Positions 16,397 to 23,692 of a stretch of DNA of 36,834 bases are shown in pieces. Numbering within the stretch: position 1 is the first letter of the stretch; the number at the start of each line of letters is the position of its first letter. The notes below the pieces were generated by a model. The model was not told the origin of the DNA. It searched no databases and saw only the letters and a program-made list of their open reading frames with translations. The stretch covers positions 1 through 36,834 of the forward strand of contig JAADIE010000001.1 of the NCBI GenBank assembly GCA_013151495.1, written 5' to 3'. Position numbers and translations under genes: made by a program. The DNA comes from Nitrospirota bacterium (GTDB lineage Bacteria > Nitrospirota > Thermodesulfovibrionia > Thermodesulfovibrionales > JdFR-85).

Positions 16397-16441
16397 GTTT
16401 TATAAAACCCTAATTTACAGATTGACTCCTCAGTCAGTAAT

Positions 16442-16616
16442 AGGGTAGAAGGGTATAGGCTTTTCGCTCATTCTCAGCGGCTGTCCGCTATGCCCCCAAA
16501 AAGTCTGCGACTTTTCGGGGGCCCTTCGCTTCCGAGGCAGGCAATCTACTTTAGCATCCTGGTGAAGCTATTAGATTGCCTGAATCCGCTCAAACCCTAT
16601 ACCCTTCTGCCCCAAT
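16442..16616. other. Structured intergenic element bounded by a 17-bp inverted repeat
   Basis: This takes up most of the only gene-free stretch over 300 bases (16397-16733). The ends are GGGTAGAAGGGTATAGG and its complement CCTATACCCTTCTGCCC (one mismatch). Inside are three further hairpins in series: AGCGG-CTGT-CCGCT; GCCCCCAAAAAGTC-TGC-GACTTTTCGGGGGC (14 bp, one mismatch); and CAGGCAATCTA/TAGATTGCCTG with an inner TAGC/GCTA stem. No ORF of note lies within. The layout of a closing stem plus internal stems suits a folded RNA of about 175 nt; terminal inverted repeats without a transposase would also suit a MITE-like element. Confidence 0.6.
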
Positions 16617-16665
16617 CAATAATTATGACCTTTTTCTATTAGCAACTTAAGGTAATAAGAAGATG

Positions 16666-16694
16666 TTGACTATATATGCTGATTATTTTAATAA
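16666..16694 (+). promoter_or_regulatory. Putative sigma70 promoter of the AICAR transformylase gene
   Basis: TTGACT (16666-16671), 17-base spacer, TAATAA (16689-16694), in an A+T-rich stretch 40 bases upstream of the ATG at 16734. The gene has its own CGAGGAGG ribosome site. Confidence 0.5.
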
Positions 16695-16733
16695 TATTCA
16701 AGCGAAAATATCCTGTCTTCCGAGGAGGCATCA

Positions 16734-18020
16734 ATGAGTGACCTGAAAAAGATGTATAAAACCATTGTTGAAGATCCCTTCCCACCGGAGATTACAATAG
16801 ATTTTGGTGGTCAAAAACTGATCTACCGAAAGCGTACCTGGCAGATCAGGGATCCTGAGAAGAACGAGATTATTGAAAGGGGGCTTCGTTACGGAGAAAA
16901 TCCAGACCAGCCTGCAGCCCTTTATGAGCTTGTAAACGGAAACCTGGTGCTGGGAGGAGTAGAGTTTATCAACCCTGGAAATGGCCTTGTGAGTTCAATA
17001 ACAGAGGAGGATATGATCCAGGCCGGAAAGCACCCTGGTAAGACCAACCTTACAGATATAGACAATGCCTTGAACATACTGAAGTTTCTGATGAAGAGGC
17101 CTGCTGCGGCAATAATGAAACACAACAACCCCAGCGGAGTTGCTTATGGAGATACCATCTCCGAGGCCTACGACAGGGCAAACATGGCAGACCGTATTGC
17201 AGCCTTTGGTGGCTGTCTGGTGATCAACAGACCCATGGACAAGGCAACTGCCGAGCTTGTCAGCGAGAACTATCTTGAGGTAGTAGCCGCGCCTGATTAT
17301 GAGGAGGGGGTTATTGAGATCCTGGCAAAAAGGAAAAATCTGAGGATAGTACGCATTAAAAGGATAGAGGAGCTTCAGAAATATATGGATATGCCCTTTG
17401 TGGAATTCAAGGCCTTGATAGATGGGGGATTGATTGTGCAGCAGTCACAGATAAACCGGATCAGATCAAAGGATGATTTTCAGCCTGCCAGGGCAGTTTA
17501 TCAGGGTAAGGAATACACCATAAAACGGCAGCCAACAGAAGAGGAGTACGAGGATATGCTGTTTGGCTGGCATGTTGAGCAGGGGGTTACATCAAACTCG
17601 GTAATCTATGTAAAGGACGGCTGTACTGTTGGAATTGGCACAGGCGAGCAGGACAGGGTTGGTGTTGCAGAGATAGCCGTTTATAAGGCCTATACAAAGT
17701 ATGCTGATGCCCTGTGTTTTAAGCGCTATGGAATTTCTTACAAGGATTTTGAGCTTGAAGTCAAAAAGGGTAAGCGAGACAGGGCAGCACTGGATGAGAT
17801 TGATGAGGAGACCAGAAAGGCAAAAGGTGGCCTCATTGGTGCAACCATGGTCTCTGATGCCTTTTTCCCATTCCGTGATGGTGTGGATGTGGGAATAAAA
17901 GAGGGAATTCGAGCAGTGGTTCAGCCCGGTGGGTCGCTCAGGGATCATGAGGTTATTGAGGCCTGTAATGAGGCAGGTGTAACAATGGTCTTTACCGGTC
18001 AGAGGCTTTTTAAGCACTAA
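16734..18020 (+). CDS. purH: Stand-alone AICAR transformylase (PurH C-terminal domain only)
   Basis: Transfers a formyl group from 10-formyl-THF to AICAR to give FAICAR in purine synthesis. The 428-residue protein aligns with the transformylase part of bifunctional PurH: LRYGENPDQPAALY, the catalytic KHNNPSGVA (usually KHxNPCGVA), SNSVIYVKDGCTVGIGTGEQDR (usually KSNAIVxAKDGxTxGIGAGQMSR), and SDAFFPFRDGVD ... QPGGSLRDHEVI ... TGQRLFKH at the end. The MGS-like IMP cyclohydrolase domain (about 190 residues) that normally precedes it is missing. The first 45 residues are unrelated to it. The RBS CGAGGAGG fixes the ATG. A separate cyclohydrolase must exist elsewhere for IMP to be made. Confidence 0.9.
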   Translation: MSDLKKMYKTIVEDPFPPEITIDFGGQKLIYRKRTWQIRDPEKNEIIERGLRYGENPDQPAALYELVNGNLVLGGVEFINPGNGLVSSITEEDMIQAGKHPGKTNLTDIDNALNILKFLMKRPAAAIMKHNNPSGVAYGDTISEAYDRANMADRIAAFGGCLVINRPMDKATAELVSENYLEVVAAPDYEEGVIEILAKRKNLRIVRIKRIEELQKYMDMPFVEFKALIDGGLIVQQSQINRIRSKDDFQPARAVYQGKEYTIKRQPTEEEYEDMLFGWHVEQGVTSNSVIYVKDGCTVGIGTGEQDRVGVAEIAVYKAYTKYADALCFKRYGISYKDFELEVKKGKRDRAALDEIDEETRKAKGGLIGATMVSDAFFPFRDGVDVGIKEGIRAVVQPGGSLRDHEVIEACNEAGVTMVFTGQRLFKH

Positions 18021-18025
18021 AACAT

Positions 18026-18067
18026 TTTAGATTTTAGATTTCAGATTTATGATTTCAGATTTTAGAT
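18026..18067 (+). repeat. Heptamer tandem repeat block 3 (TTNAGAT)
   Basis: Six 7-base units between the AICAR transformylase and cutA: TTTAGAT, TTTAGAT, TTCAGAT, TTATGAT, TTCAGAT, TTTAGAT. It begins 5 bases after the preceding stop codon, just as block 2 follows clpB closely. Confidence 0.9.
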
Positions 18068-18103
18068 TTATTAAAAAGAGGATAAAAGGGATGGAGGTTT
18101 TAA

Positions 18104-18433
18104 ATGTCTGATTATGTCTTGGTTGTAGTAACAGCACCAGATGAGGATGTGGCTGCAGGTATTGCTAAGACTGTGGTGGAGGAGAGACTGGCCGGATGCG
18201 TGAACATCATAAAAGGGGTAAGGTCCATTTATAGCTGGGAAGGCAGGATCGAGGATGAACCAGAGGTGGTGATGTTGATAAAGACAAGGCAGAACCTATA
18301 CAAGTCCCTTGAAAGAAGAATCATTGATCTACATCCCTACAGTGTTCCAGAGGTAATATGTATTGAACTAAAGGACGGCTCCGATAGTTATTTTAAATGG
18401 CTTAAAGAGGTAACTGCAACTATTATTGGTTGA
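18104..18433 (+). CDS. cutA: Divalent-cation tolerance protein CutA
   Basis: A 109-residue trimeric, PII-like ferredoxin-fold protein. Recognisable are the N-terminal VVVTAPDEDVAAGIAKTVVEERLAGCVN with its conserved Cys, the YSWEGRIEDEPEVVMLIKT strand (family: Y-W-G-x-i-x-e-E-x-l-L-x-I-K-T), and HPYSVPEVICIEL. CutA1 is linked to copper tolerance in E. coli and to very high thermal stability, but its molecular function is not settled. RBS GGAGG precedes the ATG. Ends before a shared terminator hairpin. Confidence 0.95.
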   Translation: MSDYVLVVVTAPDEDVAAGIAKTVVEERLAGCVNIIKGVRSIYSWEGRIEDEPEVVMLIKTRQNLYKSLERRIIDLHPYSVPEVICIELKDGSDSYFKWLKEVTATIIG

Positions 18434-18465
18434 TACGGGTATGCAACTTTGTAGTGGTGGATTCA

Positions 18466-18487
18466 GAGGGCGGCATATGCCGCCCTC
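18466..18487. terminator. Palindromic terminator between convergent cutA and nifU-like gene
   Basis: A 22-bp perfect palindrome (GAGGGCGGCAT/ATGCCGCCCTC) sits between the two convergent stop codons. Flanks are only moderately T-rich, so it is a weak intrinsic terminator or a transcript-stabilising hairpin usable from both sides. Confidence 0.65.
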
Positions 18488-18493
18488 AATCAT

Positions 18494-18721
18494 TTATACT
18501 GCCTCTACAGCCTTAACCTCAGGGATGTCCTGTTTCAGTGTTGCCTCAATTCCGCCTTTTAGTGTCATTATTGACATAGGACAGTGACCACAGGCACCGG
18601 TTAGCCTTACCTTAACCACATTGTCCTCTGTTATTTCAACAAGCTCAACATCACCACCGTCACGCTGAAGTGCAGGTCTTATCTTATTGATCACTTCCTG
18701 GACCTTATTTTTGTCGATCAT
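18494..18721 (-). CDS. NifU-like C-terminal domain protein (Fe-S scaffold)
   Basis: A 75-residue protein consisting of only the NifU C-terminal (Nfu) domain: IRPALQRDGGDVELVEI and the cluster-binding CGHCPMS (CxxC), followed by the GGIEATLKQDIPEV helix. Nfu proteins carry [4Fe-4S] clusters to target enzymes; such short versions are common in anaerobes. A strong AAAGGAGGT ribosome site precedes the ATG. The nearby radical-SAM enzyme is a plausible but unproven client. Confidence 0.92.
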   Translation of the reverse strand: MIDKNKVQEVINKIRPALQRDGGDVELVEITEDNVVKVRLTGACGHCPMSIMTLKGGIEATLKQDIPEVKAVEAV

Positions 18722-18792
18722 TATCTATTACCTCCTTTTGGATTGTTTCCAGACAAAAACCGTCTTATTTAGATTATAAACCAAGAGGGATG

Positions 18793-18823
18793 AAAAAAAC
18801 ATGATAAGGCTCATAAAGCCCTT
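18793..18823 (-). terminator. Probable terminator after the solute-binding-like gene
   Basis: On the minus strand AAGG(G)CT/AGCCTT forms a 6-bp stem with one bulged G, and seven T residues follow shortly after. It lies 12 bases past the stop at 18835 and separates this gene from the nifU-like gene. Confidence 0.5.
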
Positions 18824-18834
18824 GCAGATACGGC

Positions 18835-19683
18835 CTAAGAGCTGGAAGATCGTAATGGAATAAAACCGTAAGATTCATAAATTGACTGGGCCTCATCAGA
18901 AAGGATAAAGTCTAAAAACCTGGAGGCATTTTCAGGATTTGGGGCATCCTTAAGCCTGGCAACATAATAGGTAACAGCGTCTCTTTGATCCAGTTCCTCA
19001 CCTGGCTCTATGATCTCTATATCAAGACCCTCTTTGAGGGCATGAACCGCCTCGGTTGACCACACCGGACCCACATCTACAGTGCCCAGTTTCAGCCTCA
19101 AAGGTGTTTCCCTGTGATGAACAATTGTTAAAATGGTGGTTCCCTCTGCCCTTTTTTCCTCCATTATTCTGTGCACGAGCTCCTTTCCACCTGCTTTTTC
19201 ATACATATCAAGAATATAGGTTGTAATATTTTCCATGGCACCTGGTTGTGAGATTCTCACATCCGATCTGGCCAGGTCTGTAACCTTTTTTATATTGGCT
19301 GGATTGCCCTTTCTTGTAATAAGCACAATCCTGTTATGCAGATAGGGATGATAGGATTTTATCAGACCAAGGGTCTGAAGCTCTTCCATTGCCTCCTTTG
19401 TGACGGATGTGTATATGTCGGGCCTGCCTGTTATTACCCTTCCCTTGAATACAGCCCCACCTGCCTTAATCTGTTCGAATTCCAATCCTGGTGGAAGGGT
19501 TTCATAAAAGATCTTCTTTACCTCTGGATGTCTTTTCCTGAAGGCAGCAAGGAGTTCATCCATAACCATAAACTGATTGCCGGCCATGAAAAGTACAAGA
19601 TCAGCATCGTCAGCATACTGGAGATTATGAAGATCATCAGCCCTTGTAGCCGGAATCTCGGGGTATTGTTCCTGATATTTCAT
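18835..19683 (-). CDS. Solute-binding-protein homologue without signal peptide
   Basis: A 282-residue type-2 periplasmic-binding-protein fold, closest in look to ModA/extracellular solute-binding proteins of oxyanion ABC systems: DLVLFMAGNQFMVMDELLAAFRKRHPEV at the first lobe, GRPDIYTSVTKEAMEEL, then RISQPGAMENITTYILDMYEKAGG and a C-terminal PENASRFLDFILSDEAQSIYESYGF, a classical SBP tail. The start is fixed by CGGAGGA before the ATG. Upstream codons hold no alternative start before a TGA, and the N-terminus (MKYQEQYPEIPATRADD) is polar, so it should stay in the cytoplasm. No ABC permease or ATPase is nearby. Ligand unknown; a cytoplasmic sensor or carrier is possible. Confidence 0.75.
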   Translation of the reverse strand: MKYQEQYPEIPATRADDLHNLQYADDADLVLFMAGNQFMVMDELLAAFRKRHPEVKKIFYETLPPGLEFEQIKAGGAVFKGRVITGRPDIYTSVTKEAMEELQTLGLIKSYHPYLHNRIVLITRKGNPANIKKVTDLARSDVRISQPGAMENITTYILDMYEKAGGKELVHRIMEEKRAEGTTILTIVHHRETPLRLKLGTVDVGPVWSTEAVHALKEGLDIEIIEPGEELDQRDAVTYYVARLKDAPNPENASRFLDFILSDEAQSIYESYGFIPLRSSSS

Positions 19684-19718
19684 CCTGTCCTCCGGTTGAT
19701 TTATTACTCTGTGGTGTC

Positions 19719-19728
19719 TGAATATTCA
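19719..19728. promoter_or_regulatory. Small palindrome in the SBP/TrxR divergent region
   Basis: TGAATATTCA, a perfect 10-bp palindrome, 36 bases upstream of the solute-binding-like gene. It could be an operator, but palindromes this short occur by chance in A+T-rich DNA. Confidence 0.2.
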
Positions 19729-19778
19729 TAAGTATATCTCAAAACAGTAGGGATTACAAGCATGTTGGGCTGTTTTTA

Positions 19779-19814
19779 TTCAAATTTAAAACAAAAGATG
19801 GTATATTATCTTTT
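19779..19814 (+). promoter_or_regulatory. Putative promoter with overlapping inverted repeat, TrxR operon
   Basis: TTCAAA (19779-19784), a 17-base spacer and TATATT (19802-19807). The -10 box lies in the loop of an inverted repeat AAAAGAT/ATCTTTT (19793-19814), a layout that suits a repressor site. Start of transcription would be about 35 bases before the ATG at 19849. Confidence 0.35.
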
Positions 19815-19848
19815 AAGAAACTTTTTGAGATTTAAAGGAGACGGGAAA

Positions 19849-21468
19849 ATGGCCTCCATAATACCTGCTGACGCACGAGAGGTTTTAAAGAAGGAGTTTT
19901 CAGCCTTAAAAAGAGATGTTCATCTTTATCTTTACACCAAAAAGGGGATTAACGACAGATATAATGAGCAGACCATCAAGCTTCTTAATGAGCTTTCAAG
20001 GATTAGCTCCAGAGTCAAGGTTAAAAAACTGAACTCAAAAAGCCCCTTTATTAAACAATACTCATTGCAGGATAGCTCACCTGTAATCCTGATCGAACCC
20101 GAAAAGTACCCTATCATAATGCTTGGTGCTCCTTTAGGAGAGGAGGGTCGTACACTAATAGGTACTATTATGATGGTCTCAGAGGGTAAGGGGATTTTGT
20201 CGCCTGAATCTTCAAAGCGTATTAAAGCCCTGAAGCACGATAGAGAAATAATGGTCTTTGTAAGCCCAACCTGTCCGTACTGTCCGCAACAGGCCCTATA
20301 TGCTATTTCAGCTTCAATAGAAAACCCCAAAAGGGTTACGACAAAGATTATAGAGATATTTGAAAACAGGAGCTTATCGGAGATCTATTCTGTATCCACG
20401 GTGCCCCAGACCGTAATTAACGGAAACACCACTTCGGTAGGGCTTCAGCCAGAGGAGGTATTTGTAGATACCATATTTACAGGTGCGCCTGTTGAGGCCC
20501 ATGCACCAGTGGCTAAGAAAGAGGTTATCAAGAAGGACCTGGTTATTGTAGGTGCAGGGCCTGCAGGACTAACGGCTGCCATCTATGCTGAAAGATCGGG
20601 GCTTTCCACGGTTGTTATAGAGCGAGGTGCAATTGGTGGGCAGGTTGCAGTAACACCGATTGTAGAGAACTACCCTGGTTATACCCGTATTCCTGGTAAG
20701 ACATTGATGGATATGATGGCCCAGCAGGCCCTGCAGTATACCGAGATCCATCAGGGAGAGGAGGTATTAAAGATAACAAGAACTAAAAAGGGGCTTTTTA
20801 ATATAAAGACCACTTCCAACCGTTACCAGGCCAGGGCTGTGCTTCTTGCCACCGGAGCAGAGCATAAAAGGCTTGGTGTGCCCGGAGAGCAGAGATTCTT
20901 TGGTAGAGGAGTGAGTTACTGTGCTACCTGCGATGGTTATTTCTTCAAGGATGGTAAAAAGGTGATCATGGTTGGTGGAGGAAACTCGGCAATAACAGAG
21001 GCCCTTTATCTTGAGAGTATAGGAGTGGATGTAACTGTAGTACATAGAAGAGATACCCTCAGGGCAGAAAAAAGGCTCCAGGAGAACCTCTTTGAAAGGA
21101 AGATACCGGTTTTGTGGAATACCGTGGTAGAGGAGATATACGGTGACGAGATTGTCAGAGGTGTAAGGCTAAAAAACACAAAGGACAACTCAGTATCGGA
21201 TATGAAACTGGATGGAGTCTTTATTGCCATTGGTTACGAACCAAACAATGCCCTTGCCAGGATGCTGGGGCTTAAGCTTACACAGGATGGATATATAAAG
21301 GTTGATAGACACCAGCGGACATCCATGCCCGGGGTGTATGCTGCTGGAGATATCACTGGCGGTGTAAAGCAGATTGTTACTGCTGTTGGCCAGGGTGCCA
21401 CCGCAGCAGTTACCGCCTTTGAGGATCTGATGAACCCCTACTGGAAGGGCAAGGGAGATATGTTTTAA
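19849..21468 (+). CDS. Thioredoxin reductase fused to a PDO/AhpF-like double thioredoxin-fold domain
   Basis: A 539-residue cytoplasmic flavoprotein. Residues 1-205 form two thioredoxin folds as in PDO or the AhpF N-terminus; only the second has the redox pair, PTCPYCPQ, with a cis-Pro loop at STVPQTVIN. From about 225 a complete thioredoxin-reductase body follows: VIVGAGPAGLTAAIYA (FAD), SYCATCDG (redox CxxC), VGGGNSAITEAL and VHRRDTLRA (NADPH), and GVYAAGDITGG. It therefore carries electrons from NAD(P)H to its own disulfide domain and on to a peroxiredoxin or proteins. The track start (19762) lacks an RBS, while AAAGGAGA precedes the ATG at 19849. First gene of the ten-gene plus-strand run. 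Confidence 0.9.
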   Translation: MASIIPADAREVLKKEFSALKRDVHLYLYTKKGINDRYNEQTIKLLNELSRISSRVKVKKLNSKSPFIKQYSLQDSSPVILIEPEKYPIIMLGAPLGEEGRTLIGTIMMVSEGKGILSPESSKRIKALKHDREIMVFVSPTCPYCPQQALYAISASIENPKRVTTKIIEIFENRSLSEIYSVSTVPQTVINGNTTSVGLQPEEVFVDTIFTGAPVEAHAPVAKKEVIKKDLVIVGAGPAGLTAAIYAERSGLSTVVIERGAIGGQVAVTPIVENYPGYTRIPGKTLMDMMAQQALQYTEIHQGEEVLKITRTKKGLFNIKTTSNRYQARAVLLATGAEHKRLGVPGEQRFFGRGVSYCATCDGYFFKDGKKVIMVGGGNSAITEALYLESIGVDVTVVHRRDTLRAEKRLQENLFERKIPVLWNTVVEEIYGDEIVRGVRLKNTKDNSVSDMKLDGVFIAIGYEPNNALARMLGLKLTQDGYIKVDRHQRTSMPGVYAAGDITGGVKQIVTAVGQGATAAVTAFEDLMNPYWKGKGDMF

Positions 21469-21510
21469 GGCTGAAGATGCTGAAATTTTTAAACTAACGG
21501 AGGACAATGG

Positions 21511-22848
21511 ATGATAACACTCAATTTTGCAAACCTGATGGAAGAGGTTATAGGAAAAAACGGACTTACAGAAAGGGAAATAGAGGATTTTAAACCCGAG
21601 GCACAAAAGGCATTTCAGCAGTTAATACAACGAAAATGGAAGGAGCTTGATTTTCTTGATCTACCAGAGCAGGATACCCTGAAAATAAAGGAAATAGCAA
21701 GGCAGACTGTTGATGATTCAGAGTATTTTCTTTTACTTGGAATTGGTGGCTCTGCCCTTGGTCCCAGGGCAATTCTTGAGGCCCTGAGCCCCCTTCATAA
21801 CCTGAGAAGAACACCCAGGGTTTTTATATATGACAATGTTGACCCAAGAACCATAGATGCCATACTTGAGATAATTGATCTGAAAAAGACCACTGTAAAT
21901 GTAATAACCAAATCGGGAAGTACTGCTGAAACAGTGGCATCCTTTATGATTCTGTGGGAACAGATGCAGAAGCTATACGGTGAAGAGGCTTTCAAGAGAT
22001 TTATTGCCACCACTGACCCGGAGAAGGGAAATCTAAGGGAGATAGTCAGACGTTATGGGATGTCTTCCCTGGAAATCCCACCTGGTGTAGGTGGCAGATA
22101 CTCTGTGCTTTCCCCTGTTGGGCTTTTGCTTGCAGAGGTGATCGGGGTCGATTCCAAGGAGTTGTTGCTTGGTGCCAGGGATATGAGACAGAGGTGCATG
22201 GAGGAGGATTTATGGAAAAACCCGGCACTACTACTTGCCTCAGCCCTTTACAAGTTTGGACAGGCTGGAAGAACAATTGATGTTATTATCCCATACGCAG
22301 ATGGTTTGAAGTCCTTTTCAGAATGGTTCTGTCAGCTATGGTCAGAAAGCCTTGGAAAGCTTGGGTTGGGTCTTACTCCATATCCATCGGTAGGTACCAC
22401 AGATCAGCACTCCCAGCTTCAGTTATGGATGGAGGGCCCTGAAGATAAGGTGGTGCTTTTTATAAGGGTGGAGGATTATGGAGTAGATAGAAAGATACCC
22501 ATTGTGTTTGAGGATATGGATGGGCTTAACTATCTATCAGGGCATAGCCTTTCTGAGCTTATCAAGGCTGAGGAGGAATCCAGTGAACTGGCCCTTGCAA
22601 AGGCAGGCAGGCCCAATGCCAGGATTACAGTACCTTCAGTGGATGCATACCATCTCGGGCAGCTTTTTATGTTTTTTGAGATTGTAACAGCCTTTACCGG
22701 TTTTATGCTTGGTATAAATCCCTTTAACCAGCCAGGTGTTGAGGAAGGCAAGCACTTCACCTACGGAATGATGGGAAAGAAAGGTTTTGAGGAAAGGCGT
22801 AAAGAGGTTGAGGCATCAAGGGAAAGAAAGATCTGCTGGACTCTTTAG
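21511..22848 (+). CDS. pgi: Glucose-6-phosphate isomerase
   Basis: Interconverts glucose-6-phosphate and fructose-6-phosphate. The 445-residue protein is the shorter bacterial/Thermotoga-type PGI. Motifs: LLLGIGGSALGPRAI, the sugar-phosphate loop VITKSGSTAETV, GVGGRYSVLSPVGLL (PGI signature 1 region), TDQHSQLQLWMEGP with the catalytic His, and GVEEGKHFTYGMM at the end, where a Lys equivalent of the Schiff-base-type residue lies. Two ATGs stand at 21507 and 21511, and only the second is in frame, after CGGAGGA. It follows the TrxR fusion after 42 bases. Confidence 0.95.
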   Translation: MITLNFANLMEEVIGKNGLTEREIEDFKPEAQKAFQQLIQRKWKELDFLDLPEQDTLKIKEIARQTVDDSEYFLLLGIGGSALGPRAILEALSPLHNLRRTPRVFIYDNVDPRTIDAILEIIDLKKTTVNVITKSGSTAETVASFMILWEQMQKLYGEEAFKRFIATTDPEKGNLREIVRRYGMSSLEIPPGVGGRYSVLSPVGLLLAEVIGVDSKELLLGARDMRQRCMEEDLWKNPALLLASALYKFGQAGRTIDVIIPYADGLKSFSEWFCQLWSESLGKLGLGLTPYPSVGTTDQHSQLQLWMEGPEDKVVLFIRVEDYGVDRKIPIVFEDMDGLNYLSGHSLSELIKAEEESSELALAKAGRPNARITVPSVDAYHLGQLFMFFEIVTAFTGFMLGINPFNQPGVEEGKHFTYGMMGKKGFEERRKEVEASRERKICWTL

Positions 22849-22849
22849 A

Positions 22850-23677
22850 ATGAATCCATCATCAAGGGGCATCTTCCTGCTTGTACTGCTTCTTTTATTT
22901 ATAGGCCACAGTACATGGGCAGAGTGTCGATATGTTTATGTAAAAAGGGTGGTCGATGGTGATACCTTTGTTTTTTCTAAAAACACAAGGGTGAGGCTTC
23001 TTGGTGTAGATACACCGGAAAGTGTAGCTGGCAGCAGACCGGTCCAGTGGTATGGAAAGAGGTCGTACTGGTGGCTGGCCGAGAAGATACAGGGTAAAAG
23101 GGTCTGTCTCAAAAGGGATCCAAACAAACAGATTGATAAAGACCATTATGGAAGGCTTTTAAGGTATGTATGGGTTGATGGATTGTTTATAAACAGAGAG
23201 ATTATCAGGCAGGGGTTGGGTCGGCTATATCACAGGGAGCCCTTTAAGTATTTATATGAGTTTCGATTCCTTGAGTTTGAGGCAATCAGACATGGCAAGG
23301 GGTTATGGAACCTCAGGGAGCAGATGAAATGGAAAGAAAAGATAATCAGGAATCTGAAACTGCTTGCCCAGTGCAGTGATCTGGAAGGCATAATCTGCCC
23401 CTGGCAGGCAAGAGGATATATTGGCCAGAGAAAGACCGTCCGGATGTTTGTCCATAAAACCCATGATGCAGGAAAGAGGTTTCTGCTTAACAGCGAGGTT
23501 GACTATCGTGCCTGGGATAATCTGACGGTTGTTGTTTTAAAAGGCCGCCGAAGTGCTCTGGAGCTTGATCGATACCTCTGGGGTAAAACCATTGAGGTTA
23601 CAGGCACCATTACAGAGTATAAAGGACGCCCTGAGATAGTGATCAAAAGTGCCGATTCCATAAAAATAATTAATTAA
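22850..23677 (+). CDS. Secreted thermonuclease (SNase) with C-terminal OB-fold
   Basis: A 275-residue exported nuclease. A signal peptide (GIFLLVLLLLFIGHSTWA|EC) supports the ATG at 22850 rather than the track start inside pgi; it begins 1 base after the pgi stop, so it is probably coupled. The SNase domain (about 28-150) carries VVDGDTFVF, VRLLGVDTPE with the catalytic Arg and Asp/Glu, and DHYGRLLRYV with the second Arg. The last 85 residues match a separate OB-fold nucleic-acid-binding domain (GQRKTVRMFVHKTHDAGKR ... GKTIEVTGTITEYKGRPEI), a two-domain layout known in SNase homologues of anaerobes. It probably degrades external DNA/RNA; a link to the ComEA-like gene in the same run is inference. 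Confidence 0.88.
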   Translation: MNPSSRGIFLLVLLLLFIGHSTWAECRYVYVKRVVDGDTFVFSKNTRVRLLGVDTPESVAGSRPVQWYGKRSYWWLAEKIQGKRVCLKRDPNKQIDKDHYGRLLRYVWVDGLFINREIIRQGLGRLYHREPFKYLYEFRFLEFEAIRHGKGLWNLREQMKWKEKIIRNLKLLAQCSDLEGIICPWQARGYIGQRKTVRMFVHKTHDAGKRFLLNSEVDYRAWDNLTVVVLKGRRSALELDRYLWGKTIEVTGTITEYKGRPEIVIKSADSIKIIN

Positions 23678-23692
23678 TCCTGTGGAGGAGCT

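Noticed and set aside
16397-16733. A tRNA or small protein gene in the longest gene-free stretch
   Set aside because: No cloverleaf with T-loop GTTCRA or anticodon arm could be fitted, and no ORF with a ribosome site occurs; the stems instead form the element described.
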